A DNA stretch of 64,000 nt from Nitrospiraceae bacterium. GTDB lineage: Bacteria; Nitrospirota; Nitrospiria; Nitrospirales; Nitrospiraceae. The translations under genes and the position numbers were made by a program. This document shows positions 26,462-33,951 of this stretch, piece by piece. The number at the start of each line of letters is the position of its first letter. The first letter of the stretch is position 1. The notes under the pieces are model-generated. The model was not told where the DNA came from and ran no database searches. It was given only the letters and a program-made list of their open reading frames with translations. The stretch covers positions 620,001 through 684,000 of the forward strand of contig JAHBWI010000001.1 in NCBI GenBank assembly GCA_019637075.1, in the 5' to 3' direction.

Positions 26462-27569
26462 CACCCGCACGGTCCCCACCCTGCAATACCGCGAGTTCAG
26501 CCGCGCCGCCCATGACCGGGCTGCCGAGCATGGCCGGGTGATCAAGGCCCAGCTGGAAGTGACCTACCGCTGCAATCTGCATTGCCGCCACTGTTACACG
26601 GACCCGCACAACAACTCGGCATACTTCCCTCGCGAATTGTCTTTTGAAGACATTTTGCGCCTCCTCGACGAGATGCGGGTGCTCGGGATCGTCTGGCTCA
26701 ATCTGACCGGCGGCGACATTTTCATGCATCCCCGGTTCTTCGACATCTACGAGGCTGCCTATCGCCAAGGCTTTCTGCTGCAGCTCTACACAAACGGCAC
26801 CCTGTTCACGCGCGGGGTCATCGAACGGCTTCAACAGATGCCTCCCTTCACGATCGACATCTCTTGCCACTCAGTGGACGAAGCCTCGTTCGACTGGTTC
26901 ACGCAGGTGCCTGGTTCGTTTCGGGCCTTCCTGCGCGGAATCGACCTGCTCCAAGAAAGCGGCCTGCCTTATACTTTCAAGACCAAGGCCATGACCTGGA
27001 ACGTCGGTGAGCTGTCCGCAATCAAAGCCTTCGTCGAATCGCATGGGCAACGGTTTACCTTCACCACAACGCTCTCGCCTCGGCTAGACGGAGACTGTGG
27101 TCCCCTGGCACTTAGACTCCCCCCTGAACGGATCGTGGCGTTGGAATCGGAGGGGCGCGACGAGTTCCCCGGGAGGAACTGCGGCGCGCAATTACCTGGG
27201 GACATTCCATCCGATCGCTTATATCGTTGCGGCTGCGGCACCGACACGATACACATCAATGCCTGGGGAGAACTCGGAGCCTGCACGATGGAATATGAGC
27301 ATCGCCTCCCGCTTCATAACCGTCCCCTTGCGGAGGCTCTCACAGAGCTGTTCGCATCGATTCGCCGACGGCGGTATGAGACCGACAGCCCTTGCCGGAC
27401 CTGCCAGGTCACCGCACTCTGTGACAAGAAGCCGACTGATGCGCGCCGTGAATACGGGACGGCGGAGGCGCCGATCGTCCACGCCTGTGCAGTAGCCGTC
27501 GGACGGGCGGCACGATTGGGATTGCCGATCGTGCATCCGTTGCAACCGCAGGCGAAGCACGCTGGATAA
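26454..27569 (+). CDS. Radical SAM/SPASM enzyme 2 of the RiPP locus
   Basis: This 371-residue protein has a radical SAM core with Cys40, Cys44 and Cys47 (CNLHCRHC), LTGGDIFMHP and LYTNGTLFT. A full C-terminal SPASM-type region follows: CGCGTDTIHINAWGELGAC, then CRTCQVTALCDKK and a last Cys, enough for auxiliary 4Fe-4S clusters. It shares the layout of enzyme 1 (VTYRCNLHC compared with VTCRCNLHC), suggesting duplication and divergence. Its stop is one base before the first precursor ATG. The probable substrate is one or both precursors at 27571-28009. Confidence 0.9.
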   Translation: MADTRTVPTLQYREFSRAAHDRAAEHGRVIKAQLEVTYRCNLHCRHCYTDPHNNSAYFPRELSFEDILRLLDEMRVLGIVWLNLTGGDIFMHPRFFDIYEAAYRQGFLLQLYTNGTLFTRGVIERLQQMPPFTIDISCHSVDEASFDWFTQVPGSFRAFLRGIDLLQESGLPYTFKTKAMTWNVGELSAIKAFVESHGQRFTFTTTLSPRLDGDCGPLALRLPPERIVALESEGRDEFPGRNCGAQLPGDIPSDRLYRCGCGTDTIHINAWGELGACTMEYEHRLPLHNRPLAEALTELFASIRRRRYETDSPCRTCQVTALCDKKPTDARREYGTAEAPIVHACAVAVGRAARLGLPIVHPLQPQAKHAG

Positions 27570-27570
27570 A

Positions 27571-27729
27571 ATGAACCGGACCAAGCGACCCTATCAACCT
27601 ACGCAAGTCTTTCGCGTGGCGCTCGAGCCGGACCAGGCCATCTTGACGTCCTGCAGCATCGCCGCGATGAGCTTCATCGGCAAGGGCAACGCGCGATGCA
27701 AGTCGCCGCTGCAAGTGCCGCCATTGTGA
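27571..27729 (+). CDS. RiPP precursor-like peptide A
   Basis: This 52-residue peptide starts one base after the radical SAM 2 stop (TAAAATG, translational coupling). Its first 30 residues align with peptide B (27803-28009): K-x-x-YQ-P-x-x-FRV-x-L-x-P-x-QAILT-x-CS. The shared part would be the leader bound by the PqqD-like protein. The variable C-terminal core has Cys28 and Cys43 (ARCKSPLQVPPL end), which could receive thioether or other radical SAM links. It was identified here by translating the DNA and by similarity to peptide B. Confidence 0.8.
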   Translation: MNRTKRPYQPTQVFRVALEPDQAILTSCSIAAMSFIGKGNARCKSPLQVPPL

Positions 27730-27802
27730 TGCAAGAACGGCAGTTCCTCCGGCATGGGCGGTGGGGACTCAGACGCCACACAGTCGTAAAGGATAGAATA
27801 CG

Positions 27803-28009
27803 ATGACACAGAAAAAAGCCTATCAAGCTCCGCAGTTATTTCGTGTCGAACTCAATCCTGAACAGGCGATCCTGACTCAATGCAGCACCATGACGATGAA
27901 CACCGTTGCAGGCTTCGGTTCCAACACCTGCAGGGGTACCGGGACCTTCCCCTGCAAACAGGGCGACATGACGTTCGGCGTGGGAGACAGCGGGCCCCGC
28001 CTCTCATGA
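27803..28009 (+). CDS. RiPP precursor-like peptide B
   Basis: This 68-residue peptide has AAAGGATAG before its ATG. The leader-like half YQAPQLFRVELNPEQAILT is shared with peptide A. After QCS (Cys27) comes a different core rich in Gly, Thr and Met, with Cys43 and Cys51 (NTCRGTGTFPCKQ). It ends GDSGPRLS, so a C-terminal Ser is available as a possible phosphorylation site for the HprK-like kinase that follows 10 bases downstream. Conserved leader, variable core and flanking maturases are the hallmarks of a RiPP precursor pair. The final structure cannot be predicted. Confidence 0.85.
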   Translation: MTQKKAYQAPQLFRVELNPEQAILTQCSTMTMNTVAGFGSNTCRGTGTFPCKQGDMTFGVGDSGPRLS

Positions 28010-28019
28010 ATGACAGGCT

Positions 28020-28925
28020 ATGACATTCACGCTGTCCATCGCAGGACTGGCCATACGGGTCACAGAACCGGAGAACCGCCCAACGGTTGCGTGGCCGTTG
28101 CGGCCGTTCGAGCGATTCCTAGCCGATAACGCAACGCCGCCGGACATCACCGCGACCGTGGACGTCACGGAACGCTTGCCGGACCTGCCTCGGGCCGATG
28201 TTCGCTTCGACGCGGAAGCAGGCCTCTGGACCTTGTTCTCCGCCTCAGACGGCTATGTGCTCGAATGCCGAGATCCCCTGACCTTGGCCCCCCGCAGCCT
28301 GGCAGTGATTTCCTCGGATTTTCGGAGCCTCCGCATCTGGACGACATCAAACGGCCTTCCGGGGACCTGGAGTTGGGCACCGATGCAGGTGTTCAATCCC
28401 ATGCTGGAGGTCGCCTATGTCACGTTGCTGGGTCGCCGCGGCGGGTGCCTCATCCATGCATCCGGCAGCGTCATCGACGGCTGCGGATACCTCTTCAGCG
28501 GCCACTCAGGAGCCGGCAAATCCACGCTGGCTGCCATGTTTGCCGATCAAGGCGCGGTCGTGCTGAGCGACGAACGACTGGTGCTGACGCGGGAAACTGA
28601 TGGATACCTCATGCACGGCACACCCTGGGTCGGATCAGGGCAATATGCGGCCAACGCCGCGGGACCGCTCACCGCGCTCTACACAATCGCCCACGGTCGC
28701 CACGGTCACCGGCTCGACAACCCCAGCCGAGGCATGTTGCTGTCGCAGCTGCTGCAGCAGACTTTCCTGCCGCAGTGGGATCGTGAGGCGATGGGCGGGA
28801 CGTTGGCGTTCCTTGAAGCCTGTCTCCGCGAAACGTCTCACGGGCGCCTGACCTTCCAGAACGATCCGTCCGTGGTGGCGTTTGTACGCAGGACCCGGCC
28901 CGCGGGCTCAATGGTGGCCCCATGA
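28020..28925 (+). CDS. HprK-like kinase of the RiPP locus
   Basis: This 301-residue protein has a C-terminal kinase domain like the HPr kinase/phosphorylase fold: IHASGSVIDGCGYLFSGHSG, Walker A GHSGAGKST at residues 161-169, and LSDERLVL at about residues 183-190. The N-terminal 120 residues are unlike HPr kinase. No HPr/PTS genes are nearby. HprK-related kinases occur in lasso-peptide and PqqD-linked clusters, where some phosphorylate the precursor peptide C-terminus. The same role is inferred here from position after precursor B. It overlaps the next gene by 4 bases (ATGA). Confidence 0.82.
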   Translation: MTFTLSIAGLAIRVTEPENRPTVAWPLRPFERFLADNATPPDITATVDVTERLPDLPRADVRFDAEAGLWTLFSASDGYVLECRDPLTLAPRSLAVISSDFRSLRIWTTSNGLPGTWSWAPMQVFNPMLEVAYVTLLGRRGGCLIHASGSVIDGCGYLFSGHSGAGKSTLAAMFADQGAVVLSDERLVLTRETDGYLMHGTPWVGSGQYAANAAGPLTALYTIAHGRHGHRLDNPSRGMLLSQLLQQTFLPQWDREAMGGTLAFLEACLRETSHGRLTFQNDPSVVAFVRRTRPAGSMVAP

Positions 28926-29980
28926 GAACCCGGCCGCTGGACGACTTCATCGAGCGCCATGCGGTCCATTCGGCGGCAGCGCGCCGCCCCGAAGGCGTCA
29001 CATTCGAACTGAGCTACGGATGCAACCTCCGCTGCGTGCATTGCGCCAATCCCACCCATCGAGCCTTGCCTGCCGAGCTGTCCACCGAAGAGATCTGTGG
29101 CATCCTTGAACAGATCGCCTCGCTCGGCGTGATGACCGTGACCTTCACGGGAGGCGAGCCGACGGTCAGGCCGGACCTGCTTCAGATTCTCGACCACACG
29201 CAACGGCAGGGCCTGCTGATCCAACTTCTCACCAACGCGACCAGACTCACACCTCAGCTCCTCGATCGCCTCGAGTGCCTCCCCGTGACTTCACTCAACG
29301 TCTCGATCTACGGCGCCACGGCGGAACGGTACGAGGCCATGACCGGCATCCCCGGCTCCTATGCCCAATTCCGCCTGGGCCTGCAGCTGCTTGCGACGCG
29401 CCGGCTACCGGTGACCCTGCGCATGCCCGTCACCAGCGTGAACGTGGACGACCTCGTCGCTTGCCGCGACCTGGCTGATTCGCTCGGACTCCCGTTCCAA
29501 TATTGTCTCGACATTACACCGCGCACGGACGGCGATCTCACACCCCTGACCTATCGTCTGGATCCACTCACGAAGGCAGAGATCGATCATCGTCTGCTGG
29601 CCGGCCGCCTGGCGGCCTGGGTGCCGGACCGCTGTAACCCCGACCGGCCCTTTATCTCCTGCGCTTGCGGCCAAAGCCGGTTTGCCGTTACGCCCTACGG
29701 CCACATGAACCTCTGCATCGGATTCCCCTTCCCCGGCTACAATCTGCGTACCGGCACGATCCGGGAGGGATGGGACGTGTTGAAGCGAACGGTCGATGAG
29801 GCAACCCCGAATGAGCGCGATCGCTGCCCCAGTTGCGACCTCCAGCGCTTCTGCCGCCAGGGCCGCGCCGACGCTTGGCTGGAAACCGGGGATATGAGCC
29901 GTTGCCTCCCGCACTTCAAACAATGGGCACAAGCACTCGAAGCCACCCATGCGCTCCTTGACCCTCGACGTCCTCGTTGA
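28922..29980 (+). CDS. Radical SAM/SPASM enzyme 3 of the RiPP locus
   Basis: This 352-residue protein has the SAM cluster at Cys34, Cys38 and Cys41 (CNLRCVHC), TFTGGEPTVRPD and LLTNATRLT. The SPASM region is CACGQSRFAVTPYGHMNLC followed by CPSCDLQRFCRQG and a last Cys (MSRCLPH). It is more diverged from enzymes 1 and 2 than they are from each other, so it may act on a different residue or on the second precursor. The start overlaps the kinase stop, and its end overlaps the next gene by 32 bases. Confidence 0.9.
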   Translation: MRTRPLDDFIERHAVHSAAARRPEGVTFELSYGCNLRCVHCANPTHRALPAELSTEEICGILEQIASLGVMTVTFTGGEPTVRPDLLQILDHTQRQGLLIQLLTNATRLTPQLLDRLECLPVTSLNVSIYGATAERYEAMTGIPGSYAQFRLGLQLLATRRLPVTLRMPVTSVNVDDLVACRDLADSLGLPFQYCLDITPRTDGDLTPLTYRLDPLTKAEIDHRLLAGRLAAWVPDRCNPDRPFISCACGQSRFAVTPYGHMNLCIGFPFPGYNLRTGTIREGWDVLKRTVDEATPNERDRCPSCDLQRFCRQGRADAWLETGDMSRCLPHFKQWAQALEATHALLDPRRPR

Positions 29981-31628
29981 CCGATACGCCGCCGTCAGCG
30001 ACGCGAATCGCCGTCGCCTCGACGCGTTAGCCGGGCTGCTGGATCGGTTCGCCTCGCAGGGCATCGAAGTCATGTTGCTCAAGGGGGCCGACCTGCTCCT
30101 GCGCTGTTACGGCCCGAAGGGCACACGACCGCTGGCCGACATCGACCTTCTCGCGCGCGAGCGTGATCTACCGACCCTCGACCGCTGCCTGCGAGAATCC
30201 TCATTCAGGCCGCTGATCGACGGGAACCCCGCCTATGCCTGCCCTTCCACCGGACTCATCCTCGACATCACGACCACGCTGTGGTACCTCGACGAGGCTT
30301 CGCTGGACACAGTATGGCGGCGGGCGATGCCGCAACCCGTCGGCTCCGCACAGGCGCTCGTCATGTCGGGCGAGGACTTGCTGATTCATCTGACCGCTTA
30401 CAGCGTTCTGCATCGCGGGCACCTCTCCGAATCATTCATGCAGGACCTCTCGCAGTTGACACGTACGGTGTCCCTGGATTGGGATCGCATTCTGCAAGAC
30501 TCGGCCTCCTGGGATCTGCAGATGCCGTTGCGTCACGCCTTCACGACCGCTCTGGCCAACAGACCTGAGCCCCTCATTCCGGACTGGGTACTGTCGCGCC
30601 TGACTCCCGCGTCGCAGCGCGATCGCCTGTGGCTGGCGCTGTTGAGCAGACTCGTCACAGGACCGCCCATCGCCGAAGTGGGACATCTCTTGCTGCTGCT
30701 GTCGCAGCCGTCCGGTCGCCGTTGGGTGTGGCTCCGCAACACCCTGTTCCCCACGCGCACGTTCCTCGGCTATCGCTACGGCGAGTCGGCCGCACATCAG
30801 CCTTGGCGAACAAGACTGCGGCGATGGCGGGATCTCTTCCGTGCGGCGGCGGTCCTTGGCTGCCGCGTGATGGCTCGGCTTGCAGGCGGCACGGAAGCGT
30901 CGCTTCGCAGACGAGAGCCGCTCGAGTCGGTGCCGGCAACCGCCGCGATTTCTGCCGCGGACCTATCTGAACAGGTCCCCCTTTCGCTGATCGGCAACCG
31001 TGTGACCTTTCGTGTCGCCTCCGACAGCATGACGCCCACACTGCAAGCGGGCGACGAGCTCACCATCGGTCCGGCAACCGGCCTTCGCATCGGTGACCTC
31101 GTGCTGTATGAAAGCGAGGAAGGATTGGTCTGTCACCGGCTGCGCGCCACGAACGAAGCCGGCGAACTTGTCATGAGCGGCGACGCAGCGCCTTCGGCAA
31201 CGGAGGCCGTCGACGGCGCTCGGGTGAAAGGTCTCGTCAGCGCCGTCATCCCACGCCGCGCATCCCAACAGTACCTGCGGCACCTGGTCCGACAAGCCGG
31301 CCGCCGGCTGCTCTTGGGCCCACTCGGGCGGATCGGCGTTGCGCTGCTCATGCCCTGGCTCACGGTCACGATCTGCGCCCGCACCTCGATCCGATCAATG
31401 GCGCTGTGGCACCCGATCGACCGTGCTCGTGGACTCTCGCGGCGGACACTCGAAACACGACTCGCGAAAACGGCGGCGGATCAGCGCCCATTGTCGTTGC
31501 GCGTGTCCTTCGGCTCGACAATGCTCGGCTCATTGGAGTGCGCCTCAGGCCGCATCGAAGTCGGTGCCGTCGGTCGGCGATTCGGTCTCGATCGTCTTTT
31601 TCATGAGATCGCCGATCGTCCCTCCTGA
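29949..31628 (+). CDS. Nucleotidyltransferase fused to S26-type signal-peptidase domain
   Basis: This 559-residue protein has an N-terminal nucleotidyltransferase (PF14907-like) module with VMLLKGADLLLRCYG and GTRPLADIDLLAR (Asp64/Asp66), as in lasso-peptide and HprK-related gene clusters. Residues 345-435 match an S24/S26 signal-peptidase fold of the archaeal/ER type: Ser360 in SDSMTPTLQAGDE, His396 in VCHRLRA (in place of the bacterial Lys), and Asp412 in MSGDAAPS. A hydrophobic stretch at about 453-475 could anchor it in the membrane. The C-terminal 85 residues are unassigned. The fusion suggests that it couples modification to leader removal during export. It is the last gene of the RiPP-like run. 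Confidence 0.8.
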   Translation: MRSLTLDVLVDRYAAVSDANRRRLDALAGLLDRFASQGIEVMLLKGADLLLRCYGPKGTRPLADIDLLARERDLPTLDRCLRESSFRPLIDGNPAYACPSTGLILDITTTLWYLDEASLDTVWRRAMPQPVGSAQALVMSGEDLLIHLTAYSVLHRGHLSESFMQDLSQLTRTVSLDWDRILQDSASWDLQMPLRHAFTTALANRPEPLIPDWVLSRLTPASQRDRLWLALLSRLVTGPPIAEVGHLLLLLSQPSGRRWVWLRNTLFPTRTFLGYRYGESAAHQPWRTRLRRWRDLFRAAAVLGCRVMARLAGGTEASLRRREPLESVPATAAISAADLSEQVPLSLIGNRVTFRVASDSMTPTLQAGDELTIGPATGLRIGDLVLYESEEGLVCHRLRATNEAGELVMSGDAAPSATEAVDGARVKGLVSAVIPRRASQQYLRHLVRQAGRRLLLGPLGRIGVALLMPWLTVTICARTSIRSMALWHPIDRARGLSRRTLETRLAKTAADQRPLSLRVSFGSTMLGSLECASGRIEVGAVGRRFGLDRLFHEIADRPS

Positions 31629-31799
31629 AGCGGGCAATCCCCTCCCTCTGAGGACAGCTTCAGAACCCAATTCAAGCCCGCAACAAAAGTTCTGGATTCC
31701 TGCGCACTTAAACACAAATCCTTTTGGCCGTTTCGCACGTAGAGTGTTATAGTGTGGCGTGTTACGGAGCCGCGCGTTGAGCATGAGACGACCGAGCTA

Positions 31800-32405
31800 A
31801 TGGACGCCAGTTCCCCCCACGCCGCTTCAACCATCGATCCCAAGCTGTTGGCCCGTGTGGCCAAGGGCGATCACCAGGCCTTCAGCCAGCTCTACGACCA
31901 ATCGAGCACGCTGCTGTATACGCTCGCATTCCGCATTCTCGGCGACCGCGAAGAAGCTGCCGAGTTGATTCAGGAAGTCTATTTGGAAGTCTGGCGCAAG
32001 ATTGCCCGATATGACGCAGGCCGTGGCACGCCGATCGCCTGGTTGGTCACTCTGACCAGGAGCCGCGCGATCGACCGGCTCCGTTCCCGCTCGTCGCGCG
32101 GCCAACGCCTGACTGTAGATTCGCTGGAACATCCGCTGGTCTCCCAGACCCCGGACGTCAGCCCTAACCCGCAAGAGGCGCAGGAGGACCTTCAACTGCG
32201 GCAGGTCATGGCGAAGGCGATCCTTGAACTGCCCGGACCGCAGCAGCAGGCGATCGAGATGGCGTTTTATCAAGGACTCACGCATCAGGAAATTGCAGCC
32301 AAACTAAATCAACCGCTCGGCACGGTGAAGACGCGCATCAAACTGGCAATGAGCAAACTGCGGGCCTCGCTCCATCCGGTACTGCACCCGGATACGGCTC
32401 TATGA
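31800..32405 (+). CDS. ECF-type sigma-70 factor
   Basis: This protein of about 201 residues has region 2 (YDQSSTLLYTLAFRILGDREEAAELIQEVYLEVWRK, in pieces) and region 4 (LELPGPQQQAIEMAFYQGLTHQEIAAKLNQPLGTVKTRIK), giving an ECF family member close to the SigK group. ATG 31800 was chosen. An earlier GTG at 31752 lies just after a TATAGT hexamer near 31748, which may be the promoter. The stop overlaps the anti-sigma gene by 4 bases, as in sigK-rskA pairs. It begins 171 bases after the RiPP run, so it may or may not control it. Confidence 0.9.
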   Translation: MDASSPHAASTIDPKLLARVAKGDHQAFSQLYDQSSTLLYTLAFRILGDREEAAELIQEVYLEVWRKIARYDAGRGTPIAWLVTLTRSRAIDRLRSRSSRGQRLTVDSLEHPLVSQTPDVSPNPQEAQEDLQLRQVMAKAILELPGPQQQAIEMAFYQGLTHQEIAAKLNQPLGTVKTRIKLAMSKLRASLHPVLHPDTAL

Positions 32406-33418
32406 CGCACGAAGAACTTGAAGAAGCGGTCCCCCTCTATGCCATCGGCGCGTTGGAACGCACCGAACGGCAGGCGATCGAAGCCCACCTCCTGTCCGGT
32501 TGCGCGACCTGCCATGCCTCGTTGAAGGATTACCAGACCGTGGCGGCCCTGTTGCCCTTCGGGCTCACCCCCAGCACCCCGCCGGCGTCGCTCAAAGCGC
32601 AAGTCATGGCGGCTCGCAACCCGGTCGCGGCAGTGGCGGTTCCCGAAAAGCCTGCGCCGCGCAGCAGCCTCGAACCGGGGGAATGGATGAACCATCTTTT
32701 CCCGCCGATCTCGCCGGTCCGCTCCTGGCCCTTCCGCTTGGCCATGGGTTTGGCCAGCCTCCTCATCGTGGGCGGCGCCACCTACTTGGGTTGGCTCTAC
32801 TACGCGCAGACGGCCTCGAACTCGGGCCAGATCGAACAATTGCAGGCCACGCTGCAGAAGGAGGCGGCGCGCGCGACCGCGCTGCAGACCGATCTCAAAC
32901 AGCGGGAGCAGCACGAAGGGGAATTGAAAGCTGAGTTGGATCAACGAACCGCGGAAATCACGGATTTGCGGGATCAATTGATTCAGCGTGATGCGGAGGC
33001 CGACGACCTTCGTACGCAACTGGCGCAGCGCGATTCCTCAATGCAGCGTCTCGTGCGGCAGAATGAGGAATTCACGAACTTTCTAAAGAGTCCCGCGTCG
33101 AAAGTGGTGTCACTGGCCGGCTCCGATATGGCCAAGGAAGCGGGCGCGTTCCTGCTCTTCGACCCCGTCACCAAGCGGGCCTGGCTCTACGCGTTCAACC
33201 TGCCCGCCCTCCCAAGCGGCAAGGTCTACCAACTCTGGGCCATCGACGACAAACCGGTGAGCGCCGGCATCTTCGGACTCGACTCCGGGCAAAAGGGCCG
33301 CCTCCTGATCAAGAGCCTGCCAGATTTCACCCGCATGAAGAAATTTGCGGTGAGCGTGGAACCGGACGGGGGCCGCCCGCAGCCGACCGGAGCGATCTAT
33401 CTCATCGGTCAGACCTAG
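32402..33418 (+). CDS. Membrane anti-sigma factor (RskA-like)
   Basis: This 338-residue protein has an N-terminal zinc-binding anti-sigma (ZAS) motif (EAHLLSGCATCHASL: HxxxCxxC type) that would bind the adjacent sigma factor. One membrane segment follows (about residues 118-138, LASLLIVGGATYLGWLYYA). A periplasmic coiled coil is at about 140-225. The C-terminal domain is like RskA (GAFLLFDPVTKRAWLYAFNLPAL, KVYQLWAIDDKPVSAGIF). Signal-driven proteolysis is the usual release mechanism. The 4-base overlap with the sigma gene supports a two-gene regulatory unit. Confidence 0.9.
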   Translation: MTHEELEEAVPLYAIGALERTERQAIEAHLLSGCATCHASLKDYQTVAALLPFGLTPSTPPASLKAQVMAARNPVAAVAVPEKPAPRSSLEPGEWMNHLFPPISPVRSWPFRLAMGLASLLIVGGATYLGWLYYAQTASNSGQIEQLQATLQKEAARATALQTDLKQREQHEGELKAELDQRTAEITDLRDQLIQRDAEADDLRTQLAQRDSSMQRLVRQNEEFTNFLKSPASKVVSLAGSDMAKEAGAFLLFDPVTKRAWLYAFNLPALPSGKVYQLWAIDDKPVSAGIFGLDSGQKGRLLIKSLPDFTRMKKFAVSVEPDGGRPQPTGAIYLIGQT

Positions 33419-33462
33419 CCTCTCCTTTTCTGCGGCTGCTCCGTGCTAGCATGCCCGCCGAC

Positions 33463-33951
33463 ATGCCCATTCAAGACGACGATCTTCGATATATGCGCCA
33501 AGCCCTGGACTTGGCCCGCAAGGCACCGCTGATCGGCGAAGTGCCGATCGCCGCCCTCCTCGTGCGCGACGGTGCAGTCCTCGCGAGTGCCCACAACCGG
33601 CGCGAAACCTGGCAAGACCCGACAGCCCACGCTGAGATGATGGTGATCCGCGATGCGGCTGGCGCCACCGGAAGCTGGCGTCTCACCGAAACCACTCTCT
33701 ACGTGACATTGGAGCCCTGCACCATGTGCATCGGTGCCATCGTGCTCGCCCGGATTCCTCGCTTGGTCTTCGGAGCATGGGACCCGAAAGCGGGCGCCTG
33801 CGGCTCCGTAATCAATATTCCTCCTGAACCCCGACTCAATCACCGCGTGGAGGTCGAGGCCGGACTGTTGGCCGAAGAAAGCCAAAGCTTACTGCAGGAA
33901 TTTTTTCGACAATTGCGGAAGGAATCGCTGCTGCGCAATGAGGAGAATTAA
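33463..33951 (+). CDS. tadA: tRNA adenosine(34) deaminase TadA
   Basis: This 162-residue protein is a cytidine-deaminase-fold enzyme with catalytic HAE (PTAHAEMMVI, Zn ligand His and proton-shuttle Glu) and PCTMC (two Zn-ligand Cys). It also carries VFGAWDPKAGACGSV, typical of TadA. It converts A34 to inosine in tRNA-Arg(ACG). The ATG at 33463 has no ribosome binding site. The nominal ATG at 33451 overlaps TAGCAT (33447-33452), which looks like the -10 of a near-leaderless transcript. The stop overlaps the convergent phosphopantetheinyl transferase stop (TTAA). Confidence 0.92.
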   Translation: MPIQDDDLRYMRQALDLARKAPLIGEVPIAALLVRDGAVLASAHNRRETWQDPTAHAEMMVIRDAAGATGSWRLTETTLYVTLEPCTMCIGAIVLARIPRLVFGAWDPKAGACGSVINIPPEPRLNHRVEVEAGLLAEESQSLLQEFFRQLRKESLLRNEEN

